From an uncultured Caldisericota bacterium (GTDB taxonomy: Bacteria; Caldisericota; Caldisericia; Cryosericales; Cryosericaceae): a stretch of DNA of 64,000 bases. Under the pieces are notes generated by a model, which saw only the letters and a list, made by a program, of their open reading frames with translations, did not search any database and was not told where the DNA came from. The stretch's first letter is position 1. Each line of letters begins with the position of its first letter. A program made the position numbers and the translations under genes. Below are positions 9,874 to 18,592 of this stretch, in pieces. The stretch is taken from assembly GCA_903871855.1 (NCBI GenBank), contig CAIQIK010000020.1, positions 235,374 through 299,373 on the forward strand. The letters are read 5' to 3'.

Positions 9874-10339
9874 GTGGTGAACGCCTCACCAGATAGCGGG
9901 ACCCAACTAGCCCTGTAATGGCAGCCACGATGGCATACTGCAGGAGGGCTACGAAACTAGGAGCAGCACTGCCTCTGGTGAACAGGGCGAGAGCGAGTGC
10001 CGTGACGGTATAGGTGCCTGTGAAGACTGCACGAGCAAGACCACGTGCAAGTTGCTCGATGTAGGGCGAGGCGCCAGCGATCAGCAGCAGCAACAGAGCT
10101 GTGGGCAACCCCTGTGACTGGCTGAAGTATGACAGAAGGAGGGTATTGAAGAGCACTGCGACAACGCCGAAGGAAGTGGGATGACGTACGCTATAGTAGA
10201 AAACGATGGCTGCCGCTATGAGGAAGCTGAAGGCTCCTGCGTCCGGGATGTGCAATGCAATGCTGCAGAGCAGAGCAAACACGAATAGCTCCACGACCAG
10301 AACCCCTGCCAGGATGGCGTACTGCCGTTTCACGTTCAT
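9854..10339 (-). CDS. mreD: Rod shape-determining protein MreD
   Basis: A 161-residue integral membrane protein with about five hydrophobic helices, in the invariant mreB-mreC-mreD order. MreD bridges MreC and the PBP2/RodA pair in the elongasome. Sequence conservation in this family is weak, so position carries much of the call. It overlaps mreC by 4 bp and the PBP2 gene by 20 bp. Confidence 0.85.
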   Translation of the reverse strand: MNVKRQYAILAGVLVVELFVFALLCSIALHIPDAGAFSFLIAAAIVFYYSVRHPTSFGVVAVLFNTLLLSYFSQSQGLPTALLLLLIAGASPYIEQLARGLARAVFTGTYTVTALALALFTRGSAAPSFVALLQYAIVAAITGLVGSRYLVRRSPLEQNHG

Positions 10340-11169
10340 TTCGAGCTCTGCGTGACCAGAAGGTAGCGTGTTGCCCAGACAGCCGCAAATGGGCGCAAGA
10401 CCAGCCGCGTCGTGGTCCCGCTGGTCAGCGTGTCGACTCGCCCGATAGGGATGTTGGGAGGAAAGATCGTTGAACTGCTGGATGTTACAACAATGTCACC
10501 TGACTGGAACTGGGGCAATGGTGAGACATATGACAGTTCACAGTAGTCAGCGTCGGTGCCCTTGACGAGCACATCTTCTCCGGTGCGACGGTCGATGCCG
10601 GCGATAACACACCTGCTATCGAGCAGTGGAATCACTGTGGCATTGGCCTTGAAAGCGCCCCGGACCTTGCCATATACATAAGCTTGGCCGGTGAAGTCTG
10701 TGACAAATACTCCAGCACCGTCGGCTACCCCGAGTGCTGTTCCGTGATCTATAAACACATCCATCGAGTGGATACCCGTTGCTCGTCCTGTCACCTGGAC
10801 CAGAATACTCTTGACCGGCAACTGTTGTTGAACTGCTAGCTGCGCTTGCAGCCGTTTCAGCTCGTCATGATCGTCGAGAGCGAGGCGAAGTCGAGCATCG
10901 AGATACTGGTCTTCGGTACGGAGAGTTTCGTTCTCAGCATAGATTCCTCGCGCGAACAGCAGGGCATGACCGTATGCGGTCACGCTATCAGTTGCTGCCG
11001 AGATAGCTCCACCAAACGCTCGGACAACGCGTTGAACTTCGCTGAGTGCGAAGCTCCCGAGCGTAACACCATAGGACGCCAGTCCGATGAGGGTCGTCAG
11101 CACAAGGAATAGCGCTATGAATAGCAGGCTGGTGGACCTGCGAGTGAGTTTCCGTACCGGACCGGGCAT
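10336..11169 (-). CDS. mreC: Rod shape-determining protein MreC
   Basis: Bitopic scaffold protein of the elongasome, 277 aa. A membrane helix spans about residues 13-35, followed by a predicted coiled coil (about 60-105) and the beta-barrel MreC domain with the typical VTGRATG and FVTDFTGQAYVYGKVRGAF stretches. It lies 3 bp after mreB and overlaps mreD by 4 bp. Confidence 0.93.
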   Translation of the reverse strand: MPGPVRKLTRRSTSLLFIALFLVLTTLIGLASYGVTLGSFALSEVQRVVRAFGGAISAATDSVTAYGHALLFARGIYAENETLRTEDQYLDARLRLALDDHDELKRLQAQLAVQQQLPVKSILVQVTGRATGIHSMDVFIDHGTALGVADGAGVFVTDFTGQAYVYGKVRGAFKANATVIPLLDSRCVIAGIDRRTGEDVLVKGTDADYCELSYVSPLPQFQSGDIVVTSSSSTIFPPNIPIGRVDTLTSGTTTRLVLRPFAAVWATRYLLVTQSSK

Positions 11170-11172
11170 TTG

Positions 11173-12177
11173 CTATATCAGAACGTCGTGCAGCGAATCG
11201 TAGCTTTCGAGGACCTTGCCCGCACCCTTGGCGACACACAGCAACGGATCCTCTGCGATGTTGACGAGAATGCCCGTACGGGTGGAGATGAACTTGTCCA
11301 AGCCCATAGTAAGCGCGCCGCCGCCCGAAAGCATAATGCCGCTGTCGATGATATCCGCCGAGAGTTCAGGAGGGGTCAGCTCGAGGGCCGACTTGATCGT
11401 CGCGAGAATCTGCTCCAAAGGTTCCTTGAGGGCGTCGCGAATCTCCTCACTCGTGACTTCAACCGATTTTGGCAGGCCGTTAATCAGGTCTCTGCCCCGT
11501 ACTTCATAGGTTCTCTCGCTTTCGAGCGGGTATGCGGAGCCAATAGCGAGTTTGACTTCCTCGGCCGTTACATCACCGATCAGCAGGTTGTAGCGGCGGC
11601 GAATATGCGCCGCTATGGCCTCTGTCATCTCATCGCCCGCAATACGCAGCGACCGTGATGTGACGATGCCCTTCATCGAGATGACCGCGACCTCCGCCGT
11701 GCCGCCACCGACATCGACGATCATGACTCCGCGAGCGTCAGCGATTGGGAGCTCGGCACCGATGGCGGCTGCCATGGGCTCCTGAATAAGCTTTGCCTCA
11801 CGTGCACCGGCGTTGAGGGCTGCGTCAATGACGGCCTTCATCTCAACTTGGGTGATGCCGGATGGGATTCCGACAAGCACGCGTGGGCGGGCAAAGAGAC
11901 CTGTTCCAGAGGCTTTTCGGATGAAGTACTCAAGAAGCTTCTCGGTTACCGTGAAGTCTGCTATCACGCCGTCTCTCATGGGACGTGTCACGCTAATCGA
12001 CTGGGGCGTACGCCCTGCCATCTTTTTTGCTTCGTAGCCAACGGCCAGCACCGTGCCGGTCTTGGCATCGGTCGCCACGATGGTAGGCTCGCGGATGACG
12101 ACACCCTTGTTCTTGATGTAGACGACTGTGTTCGCAGTACCAAGGTCTATTGCCAGGTCTCTTGAGAAAAATGCCAC
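11173..12177 (-). CDS. mreB: Rod shape-determining actin-like protein MreB
   Basis: Bacterial actin homologue (334 aa) that forms membrane-bound filaments guiding lateral wall synthesis. Phosphate-1 motif DLGTANTVVYIKNKG is at the N-terminus, phosphate-2 VDVGGGTAEVAVIS is near residue 157, and the adenosine motif SGGGALTMGLD is near residue 285. The first residues MAFFSRDLAIDLG include a short hydrophobic membrane-touching start. It is preceded by a GAGG ribosome-binding site and follows maf by 3 bp. Confidence 0.96.
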   Translation of the reverse strand: MAFFSRDLAIDLGTANTVVYIKNKGVVIREPTIVATDAKTGTVLAVGYEAKKMAGRTPQSISVTRPMRDGVIADFTVTEKLLEYFIRKASGTGLFARPRVLVGIPSGITQVEMKAVIDAALNAGAREAKLIQEPMAAAIGAELPIADARGVMIVDVGGGTAEVAVISMKGIVTSRSLRIAGDEMTEAIAAHIRRRYNLLIGDVTAEEVKLAIGSAYPLESERTYEVRGRDLINGLPKSVEVTSEEIRDALKEPLEQILATIKSALELTPPELSADIIDSGIMLSGGGALTMGLDKFISTRTGILVNIAEDPLLCVAKGAGKVLESYDSLHDVLI

Positions 12178-12180
12178 GAC

Positions 12181-12753
12181 TTACCTCCTCACATCAACAT
12201 GCAGCTCAGTACAGAGTGCATAGAAATCGCTCATGGTGAAACCAATAATCGTGTCCATCGGTCCCTCGGTTCGTTCGATGAAACTTGCTGCCAGTCCCTG
12301 AACGGCGTACGCTCCGGCCTTGTCCCGATATTCGGGGTTGCTCAAGTAGGCATGCCGCTCATTTGCGCTCAGATATCTCATCAACACACGCGTTGTGGAC
12401 ATTCTGGTGGCGGTCGTCCTTTCGGGCATGAGCACAGCTGCCATGGCTGTAATAACGCGGTGTTCGTGCCCTTCGAGCAGTGCGAGCATATCACGAGCCT
12501 GGGCTTCGTTGAGTGGCTTTCCCAGGATTCGGCCGTCACAGGCAACGACCGTGTCAGCCCCGACGACTAACCCGGCGTCGACATGATCACTTCCAGCTCT
12601 TGCCTTTGCCAGTGCGTTCCATGCTGCACTATTCTCAGGTGCAGTATCCAGCATGACTTCGTCCGTGTCAGCCCTCACGACGGAAAATGGTATACCCCAG
12701 TCGGCGAGCATGTGAGCTCTGCGTGGCGAACTTGAAGCCAGGTAGATTCTCAT
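12181..12753 (-). CDS. maf: Maf family nucleoside-triphosphate pyrophosphatase
   Basis: House-cleaning NTP pyrophosphatase (190 aa) that hydrolyses non-canonical or methylated nucleotides such as dTTP/UTP or m7GTP. The P-loop-like SSSPRRAHML lies at residues 7-16, VVGADTVVACDGRILGKP in the middle, and the AGAYAVQGLAASFIERTEG block near residue 147. Maf next to mreB is a classic bacterial arrangement. It overlaps the DUF4321 gene by 4 bp. Confidence 0.92.
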   Translation of the reverse strand: MRIYLASSSPRRAHMLADWGIPFSVVRADTDEVMLDTAPENSAAWNALAKARAGSDHVDAGLVVGADTVVACDGRILGKPLNEAQARDMLALLEGHEHRVITAMAAVLMPERTTATRMSTTRVLMRYLSANERHAYLSNPEYRDKAGAYAVQGLAASFIERTEGPMDTIIGFTMSDFYALCTELHVDVRR

Positions 12754-12992
12754 ACAAGCGTCGAGAAGAAGAGGAAAAGCAGCGCAAGCCCGACAGTCCC
12801 GAGGTTCATGTTGAGATCGAAGCCCAGTCGCAACTCCATGAAACCGAGCTGGAGGGTGAAGTCGGGAACGCCAAAATGGAGACCAGCTCTCATGAAGGGG
12901 TAATATGCCCCCAGTACTTCACCAAGTACAGATCCGAGGACGGCCCCCGCAATCACAAAAGCTATTGATATGGTTCGTTCTTTTCTTCTCAC
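12750..12992 (-). CDS. DUF4321-like small membrane protein
   Basis: An 80-residue protein with two hydrophobic helices (about 8-28 and 60-79) and a spacer rich in Phe/Leu/Gly. The layout matches the DUF4321 family, which is frequently found directly upstream of maf/mreB in Firmicutes and related anaerobes. It overlaps both neighbours by 4 bp (maf downstream, the Gx transporter upstream). Function unknown; it may act with the elongasome given its fixed position. Confidence 0.7.
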   Translation of the reverse strand: MRRKERTISIAFVIAGAVLGSVLGEVLGAYYPFMRAGLHFGVPDFTLQLGFMELRLGFDLNMNLGTVGLALLFLFFSTLV

Positions 12993-13534
12993 CGCTGCTC
13001 CGTAGTAGCACTGTCATGAAGAGCTCGGTCGAGTCGAGACAGGACGGCAAGCGAAACACCACCGATCAGGTATCCAGCCGCTCCACCCGCCACCACCAGT
13101 ACCGGCAGATAGTACCATAGTGTACCCACAGTGTTGGTAATCAACAAGAGCAGGTATTGCGATAAATTGTTACAGATTCCCCCTACGGTACTAACGGTTG
13201 GCAATCCAATGTGCTTCCCGAATGCTTTCCGCAGGAGGACCATGACGATGACTGCGCCGAGACTGCCACCGAAGGAGAGCAGCGACGTGATGGTCATCAG
13301 ATTTCCCTTCATGATACCCGTGGCCAGGACCCGCAGGACCACGAGCGCGACGGTCGCGAGGGCTCCGTACATCTCCAGACACAGCATCGTGCTTATCTGA
13401 GACAGTCCCAGCTTGGCGCCGGGCAGGAATGGCAGTGGGGGGTCGAAATAGTTAATAACGATAGCAACGGCAGCTATCAATGCAAATCGCAGGGTATCCT
13501 GCGTTGTTCGGTTTCTGTTATTGTGTGAGAGCAT
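12989..13534 (-). CDS. Gx transporter family membrane protein (heptaprenyl diphosphate synthase component I-like)
   Basis: A 181-residue polytopic membrane protein with several helices and the family-typical NYFDPPLPFLPGAKLGLSQI near the N-terminus. The chosen ATG at 13534 starts just before that region and overlaps the NusG-II gene by 17 bp; a longer in-frame reading to 13681 is only the reverse reading of the neighbour. Proteins of this family are annotated as Gx transporters or HepS-I and usually sit with a NusG-domain-II protein and ApbE, as here. The substrate is not established; an ECF-like vitamin or quinone precursor role has been suggested for relatives. Confidence 0.78.
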   Translation of the reverse strand: MLSHNNRNRTTQDTLRFALIAAVAIVINYFDPPLPFLPGAKLGLSQISTMLCLEMYGALATVALVVLRVLATGIMKGNLMTITSLLSFGGSLGAVIVMVLLRKAFGKHIGLPTVSTVGGICNNLSQYLLLLITNTVGTLWYYLPVLVVAGGAAGYLIGGVSLAVLSRLDRALHDSATTEQR

Positions 13535-13889
13535 CGATGCCAGTCGCTTTTCCTTCGACGGTAATGACCATGTGGTTGGGCACACAGATGATCTGATCAC
13601 CAGGGCTCCGTGCCGGAACGGTATGTACGCAGATTTGATCTGGGCAGGTCGATTCCATGACTTGGATGGAGCCCTTGCCATCGGCTACGATTACAAGCGG
13701 TCCCAGCACGCCCGTTATGCGCAGTGTTTGGGACTCATGGGACGTCAGGTCTACTGTCGCGATGATCTTGCCGTCCACGCGGACAACCGCCATAGTGCCG
13801 CGTGTACGATGCATGACAATCCAGAAGACAACAACGAGCGTTACGGCGGCGACGATGATCACCGACGTGATCCGGTCACTCCGCTTCAT
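13518..13889 (-). CDS. NusG domain II-containing exported/membrane-anchored protein
   Basis: A 123-residue protein with one N-terminal membrane helix (about 8-27) followed by a small beta domain with the pattern STCPDQICVHTVPARSPG, typical of NusG domain II. Such proteins are found beside Gx transporters and ApbE in redox-related loci; their job is not known. It overlaps apbE by 4 bp and the Gx gene by 17 bp. The two cysteines in CPDQIC are the most likely functional residues, possibly in redox or metal chemistry; that is inference. Confidence 0.82.
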   Translation of the reverse strand: MKRSDRITSVIIVAAVTLVVVFWIVMHRTRGTMAVVRVDGKIIATVDLTSHESQTLRITGVLGPLVIVADGKGSIQVMESTCPDQICVHTVPARSPGDQIICVPNHMVITVEGKATGIDALTQ

Positions 13890-14911
13890 TGAGCAGCCGT
13901 AGGCACGAAGGTGATCGGCCCCAGCGTAGACTGTGTTCCTGCACCGTCGACGATGACAATGCCGACGGTCCCCCGGCTCTGGGCCGCCTGGAAGAGCGAA
14001 CGCTGAGTCTCGGCCGTTGAGCAGAAGAAAACCTTGCCGAGGGCGTCGCCGATGGCTCCATGCATGGGCTCTATGTTTGTGATGACCGTGACACTCTGAT
14101 TGAGAGTCCCCGGGTATCCCGTCGACGGGTCGATGATATGGCAGTATCTCTTGCCGTCCTGCTCGAAGTACCGCTCATAGTCTCCGGACGTAGCCACGAA
14201 GGCATCTCCAGATCGAACAGTGCCAATGATCCCCTGACCACGTGGATCTTGAATACCGATCTTCCAGTCGTGCTTTCGGCCACCGCTATACAGCAGGAGG
14301 TTGCCACCAAAATTGATGTTCACCTGCAGAGGTTGGGGTTCAACGGTGCGGAGGTACTCCTCCATGACGTCCAGTGAGTAGCCCTTGGCGATACCGCCCA
14401 GGTCGATGCGGGCCCGCGAGTCTCGAAGCTGTACGGTGGTATCAGAAAGCACGAGCTGGTCTGAGTGAGAATAGGCTAGTGTATCCGATATCTCCTTTGC
14501 AGCGGGGACTCTGTAATCCTTGGTTGTGAATCCCCAGAGCGACGAGACGGGCGAGATCGCTATGTCGAACGTCCTGCCATGGTCAATGGCTTCCACGGCT
14601 ACGGCGGCTTTCAGAAGAGCAGCATATTCAGGTGAGACAGGCACTGGCCCTTTGCCGGCAGCTGCATTCACGCGAACCGTCTCGGATCCGGACTTGTAAT
14701 AGCTGGTCATGCTATCGACGTTGGATGCCAGAGCATAGAGATGCTCGTTGATTGTGGCTGCATCGCCTCCGGTCGTCTTGATAGTGAGGACCGTGTCCAT
14801 GAGGAAGTATGTGGACGTAATCGGCTCCGGTGACGTGTGCGAGACGAAGAGGGCCGCCAGTCCTACTCCGATGACGATCAGCGCCACAACCGGAGCAATT
14901 ACCTTTCTCAT
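13886..14911 (-). CDS. apbE: FAD:protein FMN transferase (ApbE)
   Basis: Mg-dependent flavin transferase (341 aa) that attaches FMN from FAD to a Thr/Ser of target proteins such as Rnf/Nqr subunits and other extracytoplasmic flavoproteins. An N-terminal signal anchor spans about residues 5-23, consistent with action outside the membrane. Family motifs include MDTVLTIKTTG, DLGGIAKGYSLD and HIIDPSTGYPG. No Rnf/Nqr genes lie in the window, so its target is not shown. It overlaps the radical SAM gene upstream and the NusG-II gene downstream, each by 4 bp. Confidence 0.92.
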   Translation of the reverse strand: MRKVIAPVVALIVIGVGLAALFVSHTSPEPITSTYFLMDTVLTIKTTGGDAATINEHLYALASNVDSMTSYYKSGSETVRVNAAAGKGPVPVSPEYAALLKAAVAVEAIDHGRTFDIAISPVSSLWGFTTKDYRVPAAKEISDTLAYSHSDQLVLSDTTVQLRDSRARIDLGGIAKGYSLDVMEEYLRTVEPQPLQVNINFGGNLLLYSGGRKHDWKIGIQDPRGQGIIGTVRSGDAFVATSGDYERYFEQDGKRYCHIIDPSTGYPGTLNQSVTVITNIEPMHGAIGDALGKVFFCSTAETQRSLFQAAQSRGTVGIVIVDGAGTQSTLGPITFVPTAAQ

Positions 14912-15807
14912 GATATCTCCTTGTCGAGTGTCAATTCAAGGTCCGTTCCGCAGTGGCTGCATTTTCCGTCAGTGACGAAGGACAGGTCCAGTGGACGAGC
15001 CGTTCGGTCGACAACGACCGAATAGCAGTTGGGGCACATTGTATTGTTGAAGAAATGCCCATGACAGTTGCTCAGGTAGACAAAGCCCATGTGCTGTCTT
15101 CGCCCAGATTCTACAAGATTTTCGAGAAAAGGCATGACGGGTCCCTGGTGAATTGTGAAACCATGCTCGGGAGCGACAATCCTGAGGTGGAGAGGGATTC
15201 CCCTTCGAAGGTCCTGGGTAATCCACGCCAGCATGGCGGAAAACTCCTGTTCCTGGGCTGGAGTGCTCCGAGCAATATCGAGCATGAGTTCGACGTGAAT
15301 CCCTGCATCGATGGCGTTTTCTACAAGGACTCGAGTGTTCTCCAGGACACCGGCCGGACTTCCCAGTGTCCGGTACGTTTCGTCAGCAAACCCCTTGAAC
15401 CTGACAAGTAGTGCATCTACCGTTCCAGGTGAGTCGCGGAGAAGGTCCACCGTCATCCCGCCGTTCGTTGCTGCGGCAACCTTCCTTCCTGCCTCATGAA
15501 CCTTTCTGGAGCACTCGACGACGTTGTCCCAGTGCAGCGATGGCTCACCACCGCTCCAGACCACTCCAGCAAACCTGGGTTCACTCCCAAGTTTCTCCAC
15601 CACCGCGGCTACTCTGGCAGGATCATAGGGCGACCAGTCCTGTGAACGCGCTAGTAGTGGGCGGTCGCAGTATGGACACCGCAGAGGGCACCCGGGCACC
15701 TCCAGGACAAGCACCGAATTGCCCGGTAGGTAGTGATAGAGAGGCACCTCCTCGATCTCACAGACATATGGCTGCCCGAGAGGACTGGAAAACCTGTCAA
15801 ATTTCAT
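14908..15807 (-). CDS. AmmeMemoRadiSam-like radical SAM protein
   Basis: A 299-residue radical SAM protein with CPLRCPYC (CX3CX2C) near residues 40-47 and the SAM-binding glycine motif SGGEP near residue 93. The C-terminus is a zinc-ribbon-like domain (CPNC near 255, CSHC near 284), as in the radical SAM member of the AmmeMemoRadiSam system. The usual partners AMMECR1 and Memo are not in the window. GAGGAATC precedes the ATG at 15807. An 81-bp gap separates it from korC; I see no good promoter there, so read-through is likely. Reaction unknown. Confidence 0.8.
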   Translation of the reverse strand: MKFDRFSSPLGQPYVCEIEEVPLYHYLPGNSVLVLEVPGCPLRCPYCDRPLLARSQDWSPYDPARVAAVVEKLGSEPRFAGVVWSGGEPSLHWDNVVECSRKVHEAGRKVAAATNGGMTVDLLRDSPGTVDALLVRFKGFADETYRTLGSPAGVLENTRVLVENAIDAGIHVELMLDIARSTPAQEQEFSAMLAWITQDLRRGIPLHLRIVAPEHGFTIHQGPVMPFLENLVESGRRQHMGFVYLSNCHGHFFNNTMCPNCYSVVVDRTARPLDLSFVTDGKCSHCGTDLELTLDKEIS

Positions 15808-15888
15808 GATTCCTCAGCGATGCAGTAGAATCCGTTTCTGGCTTGTGACCCACATGATTGCAGAGACCCTGGGCCGACGACACAGCCC

Positions 15889-16467
15889 TTAGATGCGTAT
15901 GCCGGTCTTGGCTTGAGCTTCGACCATTTCCATGCCAAGATCCAGAGCCTTCATGTTGAGGTCGAGGAACTGCTTCTTGATGTGCATCGCGACTGCCTTG
16001 CGGAGTGTCTCGACGTCAACGATGGCCGTCAGACCCTCAATGATACCGAGAAGAGCAATGTTGAGTCCAAGCTCTGACCGGAATCTGCTGATGAGGGTGC
16101 TGCGTATGGGAAGGGCCAGCAGACCCCGGCAGTTCTCCTCGTTCAGGAAATCAGGGGTCGACATTGCTGATGAATCAATGACGACCTCGGTCTTCCGGCT
16201 GATTCCTCCACCGTATTGCCGCAGTCCCTCGTTGGTCACTGCTGCGAGCAGATCCGGATCGGTGACTTTAGGGTAGGCGATATGCTTGTTCGAGATGACA
16301 AGTTCAGCCTTGGTCGTACCGCCACGTGCTTCTGCGCCATAGACCTGGCTCTGGGTGACGATCTTACCTTCCATAATGGCGGCCTCCGCGAGGATGATGG
16401 AACCCAGGATGAGTCCTTGCCCGCCACTGCCCGTCATGCGGAGTTCGAAACGGTTGTCGTTGCTCAT
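15889..16467 (-). CDS. korC: 2-oxoacid:ferredoxin oxidoreductase, gamma subunit
   Basis: Gamma subunit (192 aa) of a four-subunit 2-oxoacid:ferredoxin oxidoreductase. It begins with the typical FELRMTGSGGQGLILGSIILAEA and contains QVYGAEARGGTTKAELVIS. The subunit helps CoA binding and acyl-CoA release. It is the last gene of the korDABC set, one base after korB. The size and the separate small ferredoxin subunit fit KGOR (2-oxoglutarate) or VOR (branched-chain) types rather than fused pyruvate enzymes. Confidence 0.9.
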   Translation of the reverse strand: MSNDNRFELRMTGSGGQGLILGSIILAEAAIMEGKIVTQSQVYGAEARGGTTKAELVISNKHIAYPKVTDPDLLAAVTNEGLRQYGGGISRKTEVVIDSSAMSTPDFLNEENCRGLLALPIRSTLISRFRSELGLNIALLGIIEGLTAIVDVETLRKAVAMHIKKQFLDLNMKALDLGMEMVEAQAKTGIRI

Positions 16468-16468
16468 A

Positions 16469-17263
16469 TCAGGCCTGCTCCTTGGGCGCGCCCGCGCTCG
16501 CCGGCGTACGGCGCTCGATGTTTACGAATTCGCCGATGATGATTTTCCCGACCAGTTCTTCGGGAGTCCTCTTCTCGGCCACGCTCTTGAGGACCATCCA
16601 GTCTTTCTGCGATGTGACCATCTGTCCAGCACTGCCCTTCTTGTTGAACCGCCCGAAGTACGTAGGGCATTGGGCGACAGCATCGACGAGCGAGAAGCCG
16701 TCATGAGTGATAGCCTTCTTGAGGTGGTCAATAAGATGTCTTGTGAAGTAAATGCCGGAGCGTGCCGCATACGTTGCGCCGGCGCCGGCCGCGAGCTTGA
16801 CGAGGTCGAATGGTCGATCCAGGTTGCCGTTCGGCGTTGTCGTCGTGATCGAAGTGCTCGGCGTAAGAGGCGACGCCTGTCCGCCAGTCATCCCGTAGTT
16901 GTAGTTGTTGAACACTACCACAGTAATATCGACGTCCCGGCGTGCGGCATGGATCAGATGATTGCCGCCAATTGCCGAGCCGTCACCATCACCCGTGACG
17001 ACGATGACTGTGAGGTCCGGATTGGCCAGCTTGATGCCTGTCGCAACTGGGATGGCGCGGCCGTGAAGGGTGTGCACGTTGTCAAAGGCAGTATATGCTG
17101 GTGCGCGCGAAGAGCAGCCGATGCCAGACACAAGGACGACCTTGTCGGGATCCAGTTGCAGCTGGTCGATTGCCTCAAGAAGCGCATGGAGGACAATGCC
17201 GTTTCCACAGCCGGGGCACCAGATGTTGGGCAGTCGTTCGCTTCGCAGAAAATCGGGTCTCAT
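16469..17263 (-). CDS. korB: 2-oxoacid:ferredoxin oxidoreductase, beta (TPP-binding) subunit
   Basis: TPP-binding subunit (264 aa). The N-terminus has CPGCGNG, and the TPP/Mg motif is GDGDGSAIGGNH near residues 94-105, followed by NNYNYGMTGGQASP. The cysteines contribute to the internal 4Fe-4S cluster. It catalyses the oxidative decarboxylation with korA. It overlaps korA by 4 bp. The motif NYGMTGGQ is typical of the 2-oxoglutarate/2-ketoisovalerate class. Confidence 0.93.
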   Translation of the reverse strand: MRPDFLRSERLPNIWCPGCGNGIVLHALLEAIDQLQLDPDKVVLVSGIGCSSRAPAYTAFDNVHTLHGRAIPVATGIKLANPDLTVIVVTGDGDGSAIGGNHLIHAARRDVDITVVVFNNYNYGMTGGQASPLTPSTSITTTTPNGNLDRPFDLVKLAAGAGATYAARSGIYFTRHLIDHLKKAITHDGFSLVDAVAQCPTYFGRFNKKGSAGQMVTSQKDWMVLKSVAEKRTPEELVGKIIIGEFVNIERRTPASAGAPKEQA

Positions 17264-18387
17264 AGGTTCTCCTCCCGGATGAAGCTCAGGATCTCCTGTG
17301 GGCTGATGAGATCACCGTTGATCTTGTTCATGGGCACGACCTTCCGGGAGTCTCCGAACACCCTCTTGACGAGAAGGACAAGCTGACCGGAATTGAGCTC
17401 AGGGACAACGATTGTCCTGGCATTGCCGGCAGCTTTGCGGACACGGTCATCATCGAATGGGAACAGGGTTACGAAGCGAAGCGACCCAGCCTTCCGCCCG
17501 TGGGAACGAAGCGATTCGACTGCCTCACTAACTCCGCGGGCCGTGATGCCAAAGCTCATGAACAGGATATCGGCGTCCTCGACGCGGTCAGTCTCGAACT
17601 GAATGATGTCGTCGAGGTTGTTGAAGAGTTTGTCTCGCAGGCGCTCGACGAGGGCCTCAGCCACATGACCATTTGCGGTCTGGAAGCCGGATTCGCCGTG
17701 GACAAGGCCCGTGAAGCTAGTACGAAAACCTGTTCCGACGTTGGCGATCGTCGGAACCAGTGTCTCGTCTGTCTTGTAGGGCAGATATCCTGCTTTCTCG
17801 GTCGGGAGCCTACGGTCGACAACGGCCTTTGGAATGCTGGTATCAATAGGTTCGCGCAGGTGAGAGATGGTTTCGTCGGACAGGACAATGACGGGATTCC
17901 TGTATTTCTCGGCCAAGTTGACCGCACGCATGGTCAACTGGTAGGATTCCTCGACGCTGGCGGGGGAGAGGACAATCACCCAATGATCACCATGAGTTCC
18001 CCAGCGTGTCTGCATGAGATCCATCTGTGAGACTTTGGTCGCCATGCCTGTCGAAGGCCCATATCGCATGGAGTCAAGGATCACGATAGGCGCCTCCACC
18101 ATGCATGCGTAACCGAGACCTTCCTGCATCAGTGAAAACCCCGGACCGGATGTTGCGGTAAGTACCTTCTTGCCTGCCATGGATGCTCCGACGATAGCCA
18201 TGATGCTCGCGATTTCGTCTTCCATCTGCATGAACGTCCCACCCACCTGCGGCATGCGCTTCGCCATGATCTCGGCGATTTCGGAGGATGGAGTGATAGG
18301 ATATCCGGCGTAGAACCGTACGCCTGCGGCAATCGCGCCCTCAGCAACAGCTTCGTTGCCTTGCATCAGGACTCTCATTTCACTCAT
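17260..18387 (-). CDS. korA: 2-oxoacid:ferredoxin oxidoreductase, alpha subunit
   Basis: Alpha subunit (375 aa) that forms the active site with korB. Visible landmarks are GNEAVAEGAIAAGVRFYAGYPITPSSEI split over residues 9-36, QMEDEIASI, and ATSGPGFSLM near residue 92. The ATG at 18387 is preferred because GAGGTCAAGA lies before it; an ATG three codons later is a close second, and the open frame further upstream is not supported. It overlaps korD by 8 bp. The set likely channels electrons from 2-oxoacids, such as those from amino acid fermentation, to ferredoxin. Confidence 0.93.
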   Translation of the reverse strand: MSEMRVLMQGNEAVAEGAIAAGVRFYAGYPITPSSEIAEIMAKRMPQVGGTFMQMEDEIASIMAIVGASMAGKKVLTATSGPGFSLMQEGLGYACMVEAPIVILDSMRYGPSTGMATKVSQMDLMQTRWGTHGDHWVIVLSPASVEESYQLTMRAVNLAEKYRNPVIVLSDETISHLREPIDTSIPKAVVDRRLPTEKAGYLPYKTDETLVPTIANVGTGFRTSFTGLVHGESGFQTANGHVAEALVERLRDKLFNNLDDIIQFETDRVEDADILFMSFGITARGVSEAVESLRSHGRKAGSLRFVTLFPFDDDRVRKAAGNARTIVVPELNSGQLVLLVKRVFGDSRKVVPMNKINGDLISPQEILSFIREENL

Positions 18388-18592
18388 TCTTGACCTCTTC
18401 CACCGTGAGCGCAAAGTCGGGACAGTGCTCGACACACATCTGACAGCCGATGCAGTCCTGTGGGTTGATGATTGCGTGCCGGTCATTCCGGTCTATCTCA
18501 TAAACCTTCTTTGGGCATACGGCGACGCAAATGCCACAGTTCTTGCACCAATTACGGTTGTGTGTGATCTTGAATGTCTTTTTCTCCGGCAT
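18380..18592 (-). CDS. korD: 2-oxoacid:ferredoxin oxidoreductase, delta (2[4Fe-4S]) subunit
   Basis: A 70-residue ferredoxin-like subunit with two CX2CX2CX3C clusters, CKNCGICVAVCP and CIGCQMCVEHCP. It carries electrons from the korAB active site to free ferredoxin. GAGGGAAC precedes the ATG at 18592. The gene start lies inside the 3' end of tatD (41-bp overlap), and the gene leads the korDABC set. Confidence 0.93.
   Translation of the reverse strand: MPEKKTFKITHNRNWCKNCGICVAVCPKKVYEIDRNDRHAIINPQDCIGCQMCVEHCPDFALTVEEVKNE

Noticed and set aside
16355..17386. A 343-codon open frame on the plus strand
   Set aside because: Antisense to korC/korB; no family resemblance.
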